64,000 nt of DNA from contig OX442315.1 of NCBI GenBank assembly GCA_949358305.1, positions 27,680,427 through 27,744,426 on the forward strand. Direction: 5' to 3'. The DNA is from Strigamia acuminata (taxonomy: Eukaryota > Arthropoda > Chilopoda > Geophilomorpha > Linotaeniidae). Below the pieces are notes generated by a model. That model was given only the letters and a program-made list of their open reading frames with translations. It was not told the origin of the DNA and did not search any database. A program made the translations under genes and the position numbers. This document shows, in pieces, positions 53,601 through 64,000 of the stretch. How positions within the stretch are numbered: the stretch's first letter is position 1; every line of letters begins with the position of its first letter.

Positions 53601-56600
53601 ACGGAAATGAGGTGAGAAAACGACCTGTGCTCTTCATCAGAAGCGCACCGGGGGTATTGCATTTTGGATTTGGACTTGACAAGTTGCTTTCAATCGATTT
53701 CATATGTAAATTAGTGTTTCGTGTTTGTTTTCTTTTATTTTACCGCTTCAAAATTGAGTCGGAAAAGCTATAAATTGGAAATAGGGATCCAATAATTTTG
53801 AAAAAAAAAATAATCTGAATCGTCAATTATCCACTTAGGATTGTTTTAAACCAATTATTTAGTAATTAGATAATTATTCATTTATTTTTTCGATATTGTT
53901 TATTTTTTTTTATAGTTGAAGCGATGACGTGTTCTTGTTCACACTTGAAAGACCTTGTGCAGTGAATAAATACAATTGCAATGCCAAAAGCGGGTTATTT
54001 ATATTCAACACAAATAAGGCCTAACTACCCAATCAGAAAAGCACATTACGAACACACACAGTGCAAAGTGAGTTCATTAAATTTTATTCTGCATCATGTT
54101 TCAACTGTGCAATTTGCACCTTGTGTGATGAATTTGGCGCTCATCAATTATGCAACAGGTGTCAAATATTCAGCTGATGGACACATGTGAAATAGGCGTC
54201 AGGACCTTGTCGATAAATCAAGGGAACTAACGCCCTGCAATGCTTTTTTCCTTTGCGGTAATCGACTTAGTTCATCTCCGGATAATTGAACAACTTTCCC
54301 TTCGGCCTTGAAAACTAACCTCTGTAACTTTTACTGATGTAAAGCCACGTTAAAATAAATAATAATAAAAAAAATTCCAATTTACAAAACACGAAGAAAA
54401 AATTGTTTTTGAAACTTAGTTGGGGTATAAATTGCCTCATAAAATTTAAAAGTCTTTTGGACTTGAGTTTTCCAAATTACTGAAGAATTATTGGAGGGGT
54501 AATCTAAATTGGCTGACATTTTTTTTTTTTAATGTTGGAGGGAGATCTGGGAAACCTTTGAACTTGTAACACTAGTTCTGGTTTTGTAGAAATTTCTGTT
54601 TATTTTCCCTCATTTCGCCACATAAATGTCAAAAGATTAAAATGTTCGAATAAAAAAAATAAAAAAGCTCTGAAAGTATGAGGTTGCTCGACCCTTTGTT
54701 CACCCTTTGACCCAATCCAGCTGTGAATAAAATTTTACAGAATATCTGAAATATCTTTTTTAATTTTGTCACTGGTATGGAAGGGGACAAGAAAAATAAA
54801 ATAATTCAACCACAAAAATGTGGCTCGGTGACAACCAGAAAATAAATTATAAAAGGGGTAAAAGAAATTTAAAAATTTAAAAAAACGACAGACAAAAAGA
54901 CTGAAATAAAGTAAAATTTTGCTTAAATAAACAAACACGACAACTTTTCATATTGAAAATCAATAAGCAAAACGATTATATTCGTAAGTAATGTATGAAT
55001 ATGACCTTTGTAATTTAAACTTTAAATTTATGAATACTACGGCCCTTAACCTGGCCCTTGAATGACTTATGCACAAGTATGAGAAAGTTGACGTGCTGTT
55101 TACCTAAATTCTACATCTTTCTGCACTTACCCTTTCTTCCGCTTTGAATGTGGTCAACAAGGCAGTTGCAGGAAGCAGAAAATCTTGTTGAAATTTCTTC
55201 ACGTTGCCCTGATAGTTGCAAACTAAGATATCTCTCGCTTGACGAACCAACTCTGCGCTGTAGTCTTCGATCGGTGTGTACAGATCACTCAAAGAGTTTT
55301 CCACCAACTGATCAACGTCACTGGATTTCTGTTAAGAAAAAAGCAACATATGTCAACAGGCGCATTACTTGTTATTTGTACAGCTAAATGTTGTCTTAAT
55401 GTGTGCTTTTGATTGATTAAATTGTCTTTCCATTTCGGTTCCTCTTTCAATTAGAGTTAAATGGGCCTTATCACTCGTGTTAGGCCATGTGCGGACATAA
55501 AAACACATCAGATAGACGCGATAGTTGAGTTCGATCCGAAAAAAAGGCCAGTAGGATGAGGAAAAAAAAAGTTTCGGTTGAATCACTAGAGAAAAGAATT
55601 CGATATTTTAAAAAAAAAATATCAAAAAAATATAATATTGCGATTTGTGCAGGAAGTCGATATGCGTAGAGAATGTGGAGAATTTTACTGTTATTTTGTT
55701 CATTTCAGCCAAGTTGACCCCTCCTAAGTTAAGGTTGCAGGCTAGTTTGACGACCAAAACACAAGATAAGGTCAGGGCAGGCCCTTCTCACCTGCTGGGA
55801 TGTGGCAAAGAGGGCGCAGTTGACTCTACAGTCGTCATGCAATTGTCTTTCTCTCAATCAGTCCAACAGGTAGGGGGTTGTTCTTAATGGATGGATCTGT
55901 GACTAATGTTTTGAACCTCAGGAGGTACCTGAAGATCTCACTACAGACATGATACAACTATTGTTCATGAGAATAAGATGATAAAACCAGATTGTTTGGT
56001 AATTACATTGATTTTACTGAAATTTACAAAATGTTGTTTTAGGATAAAAATATTGTTTTTTGATGTTTTTTTACAGCCTAAAACAAATAAAACTTGAGTA
56101 TTTTGGGCTGGTTGCAGAATCTTAATGGTTTTACTTACAAAATAGGTTATTGATGACAGACAGGCAAACCACCTGTTAACCTAATATGAAGATAAAAATT
56201 GTGTAAGGGACAGTCAAGTAAGTAAATGGATAATGATGTGTCACTGCATACTGCTTCCACCCATAGTATTATGCCACACCATTGTGAGAAAAAAATTAAT
56301 GAAATATGCAGAATTTTTCTTTTTCTTAAGGAATTTAGGACAAATAACCTCCCTTGCACAACTTTCCCTTTAGCAGAAAATTTGCAGACTGCAATTTTCA
56401 CTTGCACCATCTTTTTCGTTTTATATTCATAACATGCAACTAGAATAAAAATGTTTGTCATCTGAATTCTTAATAAGAATAATAAGATTAAAAGTTTATT
56501 TCTAAAAAAAAAAGCAAGATGTCTTCAACTATTATTTAAAATGAGTTTACAAAACGCTCCACTAAAATTATGCTCAGAATTTAATGGGCTGGTGACAAGT

Positions 56601-59600
56601 CATTTTTAAGTCTTTTACCTTTTAGGTATATAAGGGAGGGCAAAGAGAAAATAATGTGATGTCTATTATATTAGCAATGCCTCTTTGATGTATAAACATC
56701 AACAGGTTCACTGCATGGGACATTCTGCATGTTTTGGATAGATAAAGTGGTTTTAATGTAAAATGGTGTTGATGGGTTAAAAGGATTGGAAGTGGTTGTT
56801 GGTGTGTTATTTTGGTAAGAGAATTTCATGCACAGTTGAACGAGCTAAGAAGCTGAAAGAAGCAAGGAAGTGCAGGCAAAACGAGCTGAATTAAGAACCC
56901 ATTTTGTGTTGCCAAGTGTCAGCTTCATATCAGTTGCCAAGTGTCAATGACTTTATGGATGGATTTTTGCTTGTAGGATAATACAGTACACTACACATGG
57001 GACCATCTGCTGGTTTTAATTAGGATCTGCTCACAACGATTCAAATTAAATTACATATACATGATTACATTCTTGTTTATTTTATTTCTAGCTTTCATAA
57101 GCATATATTTAAAATAAAATGTAAACAAGTTGTTTTTTTTTAAGAAAGATTTTCTTCAATTGATAAACATGTTTTCTGGGCGAGATTTAATCTAATGTTT
57201 TGGTTTTAAAAGGCTTAAACATCAGGGCACAATTTTCCTTTGATTGCTAATTGGATTTCTTGGGTTTATCTGTAAACTATAATCTTTCTTATTTGGGGGT
57301 AAATGAAACGTCAGCAAAAGGTCACATGATCCCTTTTTTTCTTTTCCATATAGCTTATACAAGAGGGTTGGAGTCGAGGAAAAGAGGAGGAGGGTTAGGT
57401 TGTCTGAATAAAAAAAAAGGAAAATGGAAGGTTGTTGATGAATGGATTTTCTTGCAAGGTTGATTTAATCCTGGTTTATTTCATCTCTCTCAATTTAACC
57501 CTTTGATGCGGCCGTGAAGCGAGATAATAAAATTTACATAGCGAAACGATTAGTTGTGTTTAAGTGTCACTTTTGTTATTGTTTTTTTTGTGCTGTTTTT
57601 TTTTTCAAATATATTTTTAGTCAACTTGCACGTGTTGAAAATTAAGGAAAAAAATGTGTCGGTGCAACCTTGTAAGAAAGAACAAAAACATGTGTTGGGG
57701 GGGAGAGAAACCATAATTATTCTTTCTCATGCAGTTCCATAAATTGTTTAGTACACTGAGTCATTAGTGTGGTAATTTTTCGAGCATTTCAAGAGAAAAA
57801 TTGTATGAACATATTTTTACCTTCATTTGTTTCATTTGTGTCATTCTGACCCATTCTTAAAGCAACAGTTATGTGCAGATACTTTGAAGTTGCTGAATGT
57901 TAAAGGGTTGTACCAAGGAAATTGATAATTACACAAAAGGAAAAAAAAAGTAATTGTAATAAGGAAAAAAAAAAGAATTAGGCCAAGGTTTATGTATACA
58001 CTAGATTCAACCACAATGGATTCATGGAGATTTCCTCTTGGTTTGTATGTGTGGTGTATCAATCATAGTATATAAAATCATGATTCATTTGAAAGTGAAT
58101 TATATTAGGGATAAATGTCGTGTGATGTTGGCAAACAAAAATCTGTGGGTGGAAAGATGGTGTGTTTCGTCTCTTGTTTCCTTCTTTGTCCAACATGCAA
58201 AGATTTATGAATTGTAATAAATTCCCCGACCTTTGTAACAACACACTCGAGTTCAATGACCACAAGAATCGTGTAAAGAAAGTGATCAACTTTTTTTATT
58301 TAGGAAAAAAAAAATTCCAATTCATAAAACTCACACACTTTACTGCACCCTTGTACGCTAGGCTGTTACTGATGGATAACAAAAGGGTTTTAATATTTTA
58401 AGGGCATGAGAGAGAACAGAATGGAATTAATCTCAGTTATACGCACTCCCATCCCCTTCCGCCTATCATTCACACTTTTCCCTCTCCTTTTTGCTCCTAC
58501 ACCCTCTCAGGAAATCATTTCTGACAGCTTGGAATATCGAATTTTTAAAGATTGATTTTCGATTTATTTATTTATTGAAATTTTTTAAAATAATTTTGAA
58601 ATTTAGAAAGAAAACAAAGATATCAATTAGAAAATTGAAGTCCACCTGTGTTCTCTTCAACCTGTTGGACTCATGTTTTTATCTAGCATGAAACATTGGA
58701 TAGGGGTTGATTATAAGTGAGCAGTTGGCCATTTCAGATAATTTCCCATTGTGACTTTGGACAAAAGACAAGGTTCGAAGCCTTTTGAAATGTAAATCAA
58801 CTTATTTTCCCCCCTCAACCACAGGGGAGCCCACGAGCAACACGTGCACGCCATGTGCACGCGTCAGATCCATCTATTGTGGATGCTCCCTCAGCAAACA
58901 TAAGGCCACATGCTCCTAAACTGATATGGCAAGATACACACACCTCGTAAATTCAGGATCACTCTTCATCTTTTACTCAGCAGGAGATGTTGAAATGGTG
59001 GGGGTCTTTATTAAAAGTGTCTCCTCTTTAGTACTAACACTTTTTGTTTGCTGACAAAGAGATGTCATCTCGGGACAGGAGGGATCCACATAAAAAAAGA
59101 TTAATGCGTGTGGATACTCTTGTAATTACGTATCTAATTCGTTTTTGGTAAAAATAAAAAAATATTACTATAAAATTGGAATATGGAACAACATGATTTG
59201 ATGATGTAGCCATTTTCAATGAACAATTGTTTGATTACATGTCTTTGTATTTATTTTTTATGGAGATTTCCCACGAGCTTTGAGCTTGTATGACAAACAC
59301 GTGCTCCTGCAGCCAATAAAGGAAGATTTAACCCTAATGGTTCTTTTTGAAAGGTTCAAAGGCTTCGTCCACTCCCATTTGAAAGGCAAATGAGGGCTTA
59401 TTATGGAAGGAGGCTGTAATTAGTTGCAAGAATCGTAGTGATTAGTAGGCATTCTTTGGCCTTATCTCCATTTCATCTCCATAAAAATGTGGGCTGGCTC
59501 GTTTCTCCAATTTCTTGTGGTCATCTTGATGCGAGAGAGGTCATCAATGCAAGAAGTTGTCATTACAAGAGCAAGTACAAGTGTTGACATGTGAAATGAG

Positions 59601-61742
59601 ATGCAACTCCACCCAAGATTGAAATGTTTTTTCTTCTGTAAACTAAAGGCCGTTCACATTTTATCCGATCGGATGTTTTTATGAATGGAACAGGAAGGAA
59701 CCTTGAGTAAAGGGCCTCGTAAAAGAATTGGGAGACACACCTGCAATCATCAATTTCTTCCTGTATACATTAAAACGAATTTGAATATTTAATGGAATGG
59801 TTTGAGCGTTCTCCCGAACCCTTTGCCTATGCACGTGGTCCCAATTGACCAAAGGCGATGGAGGTTAAAACGAAACTCAGTCAGGGGTAAGTACTGTTGA
59901 GTCGCAGGTGATAATTTAAACAGCTTGAAACGGGTTGAATGGGAAATTGCAATTAATCTGATGAGAAATATGCATCAAAAAATAGGAGCGGTCGGGTGGC
60001 GTTCGCGTACAAGGGCAAAATTTTAAGTACCCAGGTCATTGGCGTGTTTTTTTTACTCCGTGTGGGTGGAGATCAAGTAAACAACCTTGATGATTTCCGT
60101 GACTGCATTTGGGAGGGGCTCGATGATGCTTTTGTGTATTCGAGTTTCCAATCTCTTTTGCTGACTTTGATTTGCCGGAATCAATTTTTAATCCGCTTTA
60201 GGTATAGGGGGACGGCGAGTCTTAATATCATGCTCTATAATTCTGAATTGAATTTTAATAAATTAAATAAAGTGCATTTAATTTCTTTGGCTTAATAATT
60301 CACGTGTGTTTCCTTTAGGGGAGTATAAGGATTATAGATGGTTCTTAATGTGCAAATTAAAATTGAGTACGGCACGAAAAGATGCCATTCGGGCACTTAA
60401 ATGTGTCTTACGAGCCTATATGGATGTAAATTATTGTTTTCTAGAACAGGACATATAAATGTCAAAGTTTGTATTTGGTTTTCTGGTTTATAATCCAATA
60501 ACGGGTTCATTGTGTATTATAATTAGGTATTACATGACAGGAAGGATCGTGCTATTGAAATCTATTATTGTAAAATGCATTACAAAATTTTTCAAGTCAC
60601 TTGAGACTTGGCTTCCGGTGTTAGTATTAGGTCGGATTTAAAACCTAGACTTGTTGGTGCTCTGCGTGCACGCTCGATACTACAGAGAGCGTGATGCTCT
60701 TATAGAAATACACTATATACCACAAACGAGCGGATTTTCTTTTTAAGAGGCCCGTTGGTGCTTTGCGTGCATGCGCAATGCACTCAATTTTATTCCACCT
60801 CAAACGAGCGGATTTTCTTTGAATAATGAAATTAATGTTGACGCGGTGGGAAAAATTTGCATTGTACAGATAGGAGGTGCGATGAGATGTAAATTTTGTG
60901 ATAAGAGGTTAATACAATATTTAGATTTTTACCTTGTTTAAGGTTGACGGCGATGACGACGAGCTTGAAAATCTGTTACTTTCACTCATCCAAAACAAAC
61001 TCAAAACATTAAGGTCCGTGTTGGGACTGTTCCGATGAGCAGTCGGAAGTGCAGTGCGAGTTGGGCAGGTATTACGAGTGGGGGTTCCAGCTGATTGTTC
61101 CTCCAAATTGCTGTTACAAGGCAAAGTCAAAGGGCATTTGCTGTCAGTCGATGATGGAACAGGAATGCAAAGCGCAGGTTCTGTTTTTGTCAGGGGTAAA
61201 GTTAGATTGACAGGTGTTTTTCTTTCTATTTCTCTCTGCTTCAAACGACGAGGACTCGGCGATCGGTGTAGCTGGATTTGGATCGATTTCAATTTGACGG
61301 CATCACTATGCCGATGGCATGTAGGCGATAAATTCTTTGCAGACTCGCCTTTCTTTTTGCTGTACCTTTTGCCTCCACGATGATTCTTTTTCACTTTCTC
61401 GTAACACGGCGCTTGTTTGTTGTAGTGTGCGATTTCCGGTTTGTTATATCGGATCTCTGGCTGTTGCAGTTGAGTTTTTTCGTGACAATCCGGCTTGTAA
61501 TTCAATTTCCTCTCCGGAGGTCGACTGTGTACTTCAGTGATGTTTTTGTTTGGCTTCGACTCTCCGCCACGAGATTTGTTGTTCCTACCAATCTCACAAC
61601 GGTCAATGTCTTTGCAAGTATTTTGAAGGTCTTCTTCTTCTTCTCCACCACTAGCTGACAGATGATTGGTCGATGAACTGACCGCTTCTTCCTCCTTTAA
61701 TTTATAAAGTGATTCTTTCGATGACCTTTCCTCGGCGAGAGT
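29602..61742 (-). CDS. Puratrophin-1/PLEKHG4-like Rho guanine-nucleotide exchange factor (5' end not found)
   Basis: Rho-family GEF of the PLEKHG4/quattro type. Twenty-five exons (5' to 3'): 61742-60933, 55328-55131, 46665-45927, 44129-43992, 43910-43790, 43718-43616, 42629-42525, 42433-42317, 41794-41547, 41477-41339, 39666-39544, 34321-34130, 34071-33868, 33808-33144, 33080-32922, 32730-32655, 32570-32397, 32275-32186, 32125-31904, 31834-31652, 31590-31413, 31345-31229, 31161-30946, 30874-30690, 29610-29602. All junctions are in phase; 1836 residues in window. Order: disordered Ser/Lys-rich N-terminus (1-270); CRAL-TRIO/SEC14-like domain (about 615-780: GRAIVTVDCELL, GLFVLVDISK, LPHYGGTYHFHLEEWHEFR); spectrin-like helices (about 780-1105); low-complexity linker; DH domain (about 1355-1545: ALIMREMIQTERDYVNSLEY, LLKPVQRMGKYALLIKQL); PH domain (about 1550-1660: FLVWQGKGRKCLRRHLFLFE); Ser-rich tail. 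The first exon shown is preceded by an in-frame stop before its acceptor, so an upstream exon with the start codon must exist. The assignment of the 61 kb and 55 kb exons rests on phase and strand only. Confidence 0.87.
36073..36111 (-). CDS. Candidate alternative first coding exon of the PLEKHG4-like gene
   Basis: On the minus strand ATG 36111 opens 13 codons (MGSVGKRFRGCVS) that end at a consensus donor, TCG then GTGAGTTGC. Phase 0 matches the next acceptor of the gene (exon 34321-34130, RNIEKGHDLL). The predicted short isoform keeps part of the spectrin-like helices, DH and PH but loses the CRAL-TRIO-like domain. A 300-bp G+C-richer stretch with an RFX X-box lies immediately upstream. Phase agreement alone has a one in three chance, but ATG, donor, composition and X-box together make it credible. 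Confidence 0.55.
36194..36206. promoter_or_regulatory. Perfect palindromic RFX X-box
   Basis: GTTGCC, one base, then GGCAAC: both half sites fit the RFX consensus GTNRCC-(N0-3)-RGYAAC. It lies 83 bp upstream of the candidate alternative ATG at 36111. RFX factors commonly drive ciliary and neuronal genes in animals; the role here is inferred. Confidence 0.55.
39268..39365 (-). ncRNA. Candidate microRNA-precursor-like hairpin in an intron
   Basis: Arms 39274-39303 and 39331-39359 pair over about 28 positions with one 1-nt bulge (39285) and a loop of about 27 nt; the base continues for several pairs to 39268/39365. Read on the minus strand (the host-gene sense), the two A:C mismatches inside the central stem (39294/39340 and 39299/39335) become G:U pairs, giving about 21 nearly continuous pairs. 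I do not recognise the sequence as a known family. A MITE-like inverted repeat is the main alternative. Confidence 0.45.
41514..41543. repeat. (TTA)n microsatellite in a PLEKHG4-like intron
   Basis: About nine TTA units, one interrupted, only 1-2 nt past the donor of exon 41794-41547; a second (TAA)n run lies at 42171-42189. Confidence 0.85.
44130..44259 (-). other. In-frame 5' extension of a PLEKHG4-like exon with its own ATG
   Basis: The frame of exon 44129-43992 stays open upstream for 43 codons to ATG 44259 (MEQREMFIYSCC...). A transcript starting in this intron and not using the acceptor at 44131-44130 would encode an isoform beginning just before the CRAL-TRIO-like domain. The residues are not recognisably conserved, so this is weak evidence. 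Confidence 0.25.
45673..45702 (-). promoter_or_regulatory. Candidate TATA/Initiator core promoter inside the PLEKHG4-like gene
   Basis: TATAAAAGG on the minus strand (45702-45694) is followed by TCATTT (45678-45673), which fits the arthropod Initiator TCAKTY, with its A at 45676, 26 nt from the first T of the TATA word. The position, in the intron before the CRAL-TRIO exons, would suit an N-terminally shortened isoform. Confidence 0.3.
46666..55130 (-). other. 8.5-kb intron of the PLEKHG4-like gene
   Basis: Contains the candidate internal promoter/first-exon region at 52550-53386 and a cluster of CRE-like and TATA words at 47934-48031. Elsewhere it is AT-rich with poly-T and poly-A runs, and I see no exon that fits in phase. 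Confidence 0.5.
52550..53386 (-). promoter_or_regulatory. G+C-richer region with several candidate alternative first exons
   Basis: On the minus strand three usable donors occur in an island of balanced composition: CAG then GTAGTA (GT 53188), preceded by ATGs at 53296 and 53278 in an open phase-0 frame of 36 or 30 codons; GAGAG then GTGAGTT (GT 52959), with no ATG before it; and GTG then GTGAGT (GT 52549), preceded by ATG 52561 encoding MGMV in phase 0. The first and third would splice in frame to exon 46665-45927 (KAAVGTKF). At most one or two are likely to be real. Confidence 0.35.
55329..60932 (-). other. 5.6-kb intron of the PLEKHG4-like gene
   Basis: AT-rich, no supported exon. A duplicated G+C-richer element (60653-60820) lies about 110-280 nt inside its 5' end. 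Confidence 0.5.
60653..60820. repeat. Diverged two-copy tandem duplication
   Basis: Block GTTGGTGCTCTGCGTGCACG-like at 60653-60675 recurs at 60754-60776 with few changes, and CAAACGAGCGGATTTTCTTT at 60723-60742 recurs identically at 60801-60820. The first copy carries an extra CACGCTC...GAGCGTG 7-bp inverted repeat. Spacing between blocks is 70 nt in copy 1 and 47 nt in copy 2. Confidence 0.8.
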
Positions 61743-64000
61743 CTAAGATAAAATAAATAAATGAAACAAATGTTTATAAATAGGTTAAAATGGGATGTGG
61801 ATGATCTTTGTCTAATATTTCGACGTGCGACGTTATTTATGCCAGGAAACATTGACCTGATTAATACCCCAAACACGACTATCAATATAAATCAGTCTCT
61901 TTTTATAACTTTCCCTTTCCCCCTACCCGAAAATTACTATCTCTTTGCAAATGGCTGTCATTGGGAGGGTGTCTATTGAGTCGGGAGGGGTGTCAACACC
62001 CCTATTTAAGCCGGGAAGTGGGTGCTCATCAAGTGGATTTCCTTTGATGATTACTGAAACCTCAAATTGAAATTGGTAATTTTAGTCTGCCCTTCTTTTG
62101 ACTAGAAGAAAGTATCAGTAGCAAGCAAATGATTGGACGATTGACCCGTTATTATTTTTTGTTGGTAATGTGAAGTAATAAATTATATTTACTTAAAAAT
62201 TGTATAGAAAGAGAAGGTGAAGTGTGTTTGCAGAGCTATTTGCGTTTTTTTGTTGGATGGGTTAGCTTTGAAAGAGGCCGGCTTTTGTTTGAAGTTGGTG
62301 GGGGTTTTGTCTCGTTCACAGAGAGCTTTTTTCAAGACTCAATCTTTTGTTGGTTTTATGTTTGAACAGGTTAAGAGGAAAGGTTAATGAGGAAAGAATA
62401 TTCCAGCTCACGAGGCTTTTCTGCACATCACTACTTGAAAGATTTTTGTACTGCTGTTGAGGTTAGAATTTGTATAGATTTTTAGATTCAGAGGGGGTTT
62501 GGAAAAGCAGCTTTTTAAGTTGTTTCATCTCGTTGGCATAAATCTTGGAAATGCAAATTTTTAAAATTTAAAATTGCTATTGTTGTTATTTTTTTTTAGA
62601 TCTTCAGGTTTTCTATTGTGAATTTTAGTTCTGCAAAATATATTGATTTTTATATAGAATAAAAAAAAATAAACTTGTGCATTTTCTGGAATTGTTTTAT
62701 CCAATAAATTAGAATCTGACAACTTGCAGGAAAAACAAGTAGATTTAAAACACATCTTGTAGCGCGTCGAAATTTACATGATAAAATGATGAGATACAAG
62801 TAACATGCACGTTTACATGTTTTCCCATAAGTTACCGTCTCAGTATCAACTATAAATGTCAAGTTTACAAAAAATTTTTGCTATTTTTTTTCAAGTTTAA
62901 AAAATAAAAATTGCGAAATACTTCAGAAAAAAATTATTTCTAAACCAGGCTAAAAACGTGTGATAAAAAAAGATATTTTCCAATTAAAAACCACATTCGT
63001 GCAAATAACATGAAAAAGCCAATAAACCGATATTGATAGGTGTTATTTTCCTCAAATGTCCATGACCTAGACCTTAAACTTGTGATAGTATCAAAAATTA
63101 AACACACTTTGTTGAAGACGTCCCCAACCCACGCACGAGCTGAACCTCATTTTATTAGGCCACTGGAACAGTTCTATTTATGCACGTTACATTTTGCCTA
63201 AAATGATACACTAACAGTAATTTATCTGTCCTACACACAAAAAAACTACACACAAACTACCTTTAGGTGCTACCTGGCACTTTATAAATTTGTCAAAAAT
63301 AAAAAGCAACCGTGGGAAATCAAGATTGCAAGGTCAGGCCACACAATTGGGCTTTTTCAAAGTGTAACGATGATGACAATAGCTCATCCTTTGGGAGACT
63401 GAGGACTCTTATCAGTCGCTGTGTCTATCTATCTGTATAAAATGAGGTTTGGGCGCGGAGAGGGAAGTTGCAAACTGGGTGCTCAATTTGCACGCCTTAA
63501 TCTGGTTTGTGTGGGGCCGTTTAACCTAAACGGAAGTTTTCGATAAGCAGCAATGGAAAGTGTGTTATTAAGTTAGATTTTTTTGTCCATTTTGTAGGAA
63601 GGACACAAACAAAGCGCGCAAATATTGATCGGATTTTACAAAAGGGTTAGCGGAGGATTTTTTTTAGGAACTTGCTTAATTCATGTAATTACATTTTACT
63701 AGTGTATGCTTTCGAGTATTTTTAGCTCTAACGCGATTGAAAACCGTTAAAAGACCCGCAATATTTGCCATTTGGGATGTTGTTTATAACTTAGTCCAAA
63801 CATGTTGGGCATGTAAATAGCATGGTATACATTTTTAAAAATGTTATTGAGCGAAGGGAGAAACGTTTGATATATTCGTTTTTTAGGGTGAGTTGACAAA
63901 GAGGCCATTGAAAATGTGGCAAACTGGAAATCTGGTCTCAATTTCCGGTATGATAAAAATGAGCTAGGTGACATTCCACAAGTTTCGCTTGAAACTTATA
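61743..64000 (-). other. Region upstream of the first visible PLEKHG4-like exon
   Basis: No exon with an ATG and a phase-compatible donor could be found here on the minus strand. The remaining 5' end of the gene probably lies beyond the window, or is a short exon I missed. Composition is AT-rich with scattered short frames. Confidence 0.4.

Noticed and set aside
58820-58920. G+C-rich CACGTG/GTGCACGC cluster
   Set aside because: No gene start, splice site or repeat could be tied to it; E-box-like words alone are too common.

Overview
This is a eukaryotic, AT-rich (roughly two thirds A+T) nuclear window. It is almost certainly from an invertebrate and probably an arthropod: compact genes with many 50-110 nt GT-AG introns, AT-rich intergenic sequence and arthropod-style core promoter words. 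I cannot name the species. I reconstructed the exon-intron structures by hand, checking splice phase at every junction and comparing with remembered family members, so single junctions may be a few bases off.

Layout. (1) 1-3014, minus: N-terminal two thirds of phosphorylase kinase regulatory subunit beta (PHKB); the gene runs off the left edge. (2) 3731-6700, plus: ITFG1/TIP, a single-pass membrane protein, head-to-head with PHKB. (3) 6869-8600, minus: a BTB-BACK protein most like BTBD17, tail-to-tail with ITFG1. (4) 8927-11128, plus: tRNA-dihydrouridine(20) synthase DUS2, divergent from the BTB gene. (5) 11749-19749, plus: TRAPPC8 in 26 exons; one intron of about 1.7 kb stands out among introns of about 55-110 nt. 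(6) 22821-24181, minus: an AQP4/Prip-type water channel with an upstream untranslated exon near 25.1-25.2 kb. (7) 29602-61742, minus: a large Rho guanine-nucleotide exchange factor of the puratrophin-1/PLEKHG4 (Drosophila quattro) type. It has 25 exons in the window, and its 5' end was not found here.

The genes are unrelated housekeeping and signalling functions (glycogen metabolism, tRNA modification, vesicle tethering, water transport, Rho signalling), not a pathway. What links them is position. The human counterparts I recall fall into two linkage blocks: PHKB, ITFG1, DUS2 and PLEKHG4 on 16q, and TRAPPC8 and AQP4 on 18q. The PHKB-ITFG1 head-to-head pair is also present in human.

The least ordinary part is the PLEKHG4-like locus. 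Its long introns hold several candidate internal promoters or first exons, all in frame with the next exon (near 53.3/52.6, 45.7/44.3 and 36.1 kb). One has a perfect RFX X-box palindrome just upstream. There is also a long, nearly perfect hairpin at 39.27-39.37 kb that looks like a microRNA precursor. I saw no CRISPR array, recognisable transposon, rRNA or intact tRNA gene.
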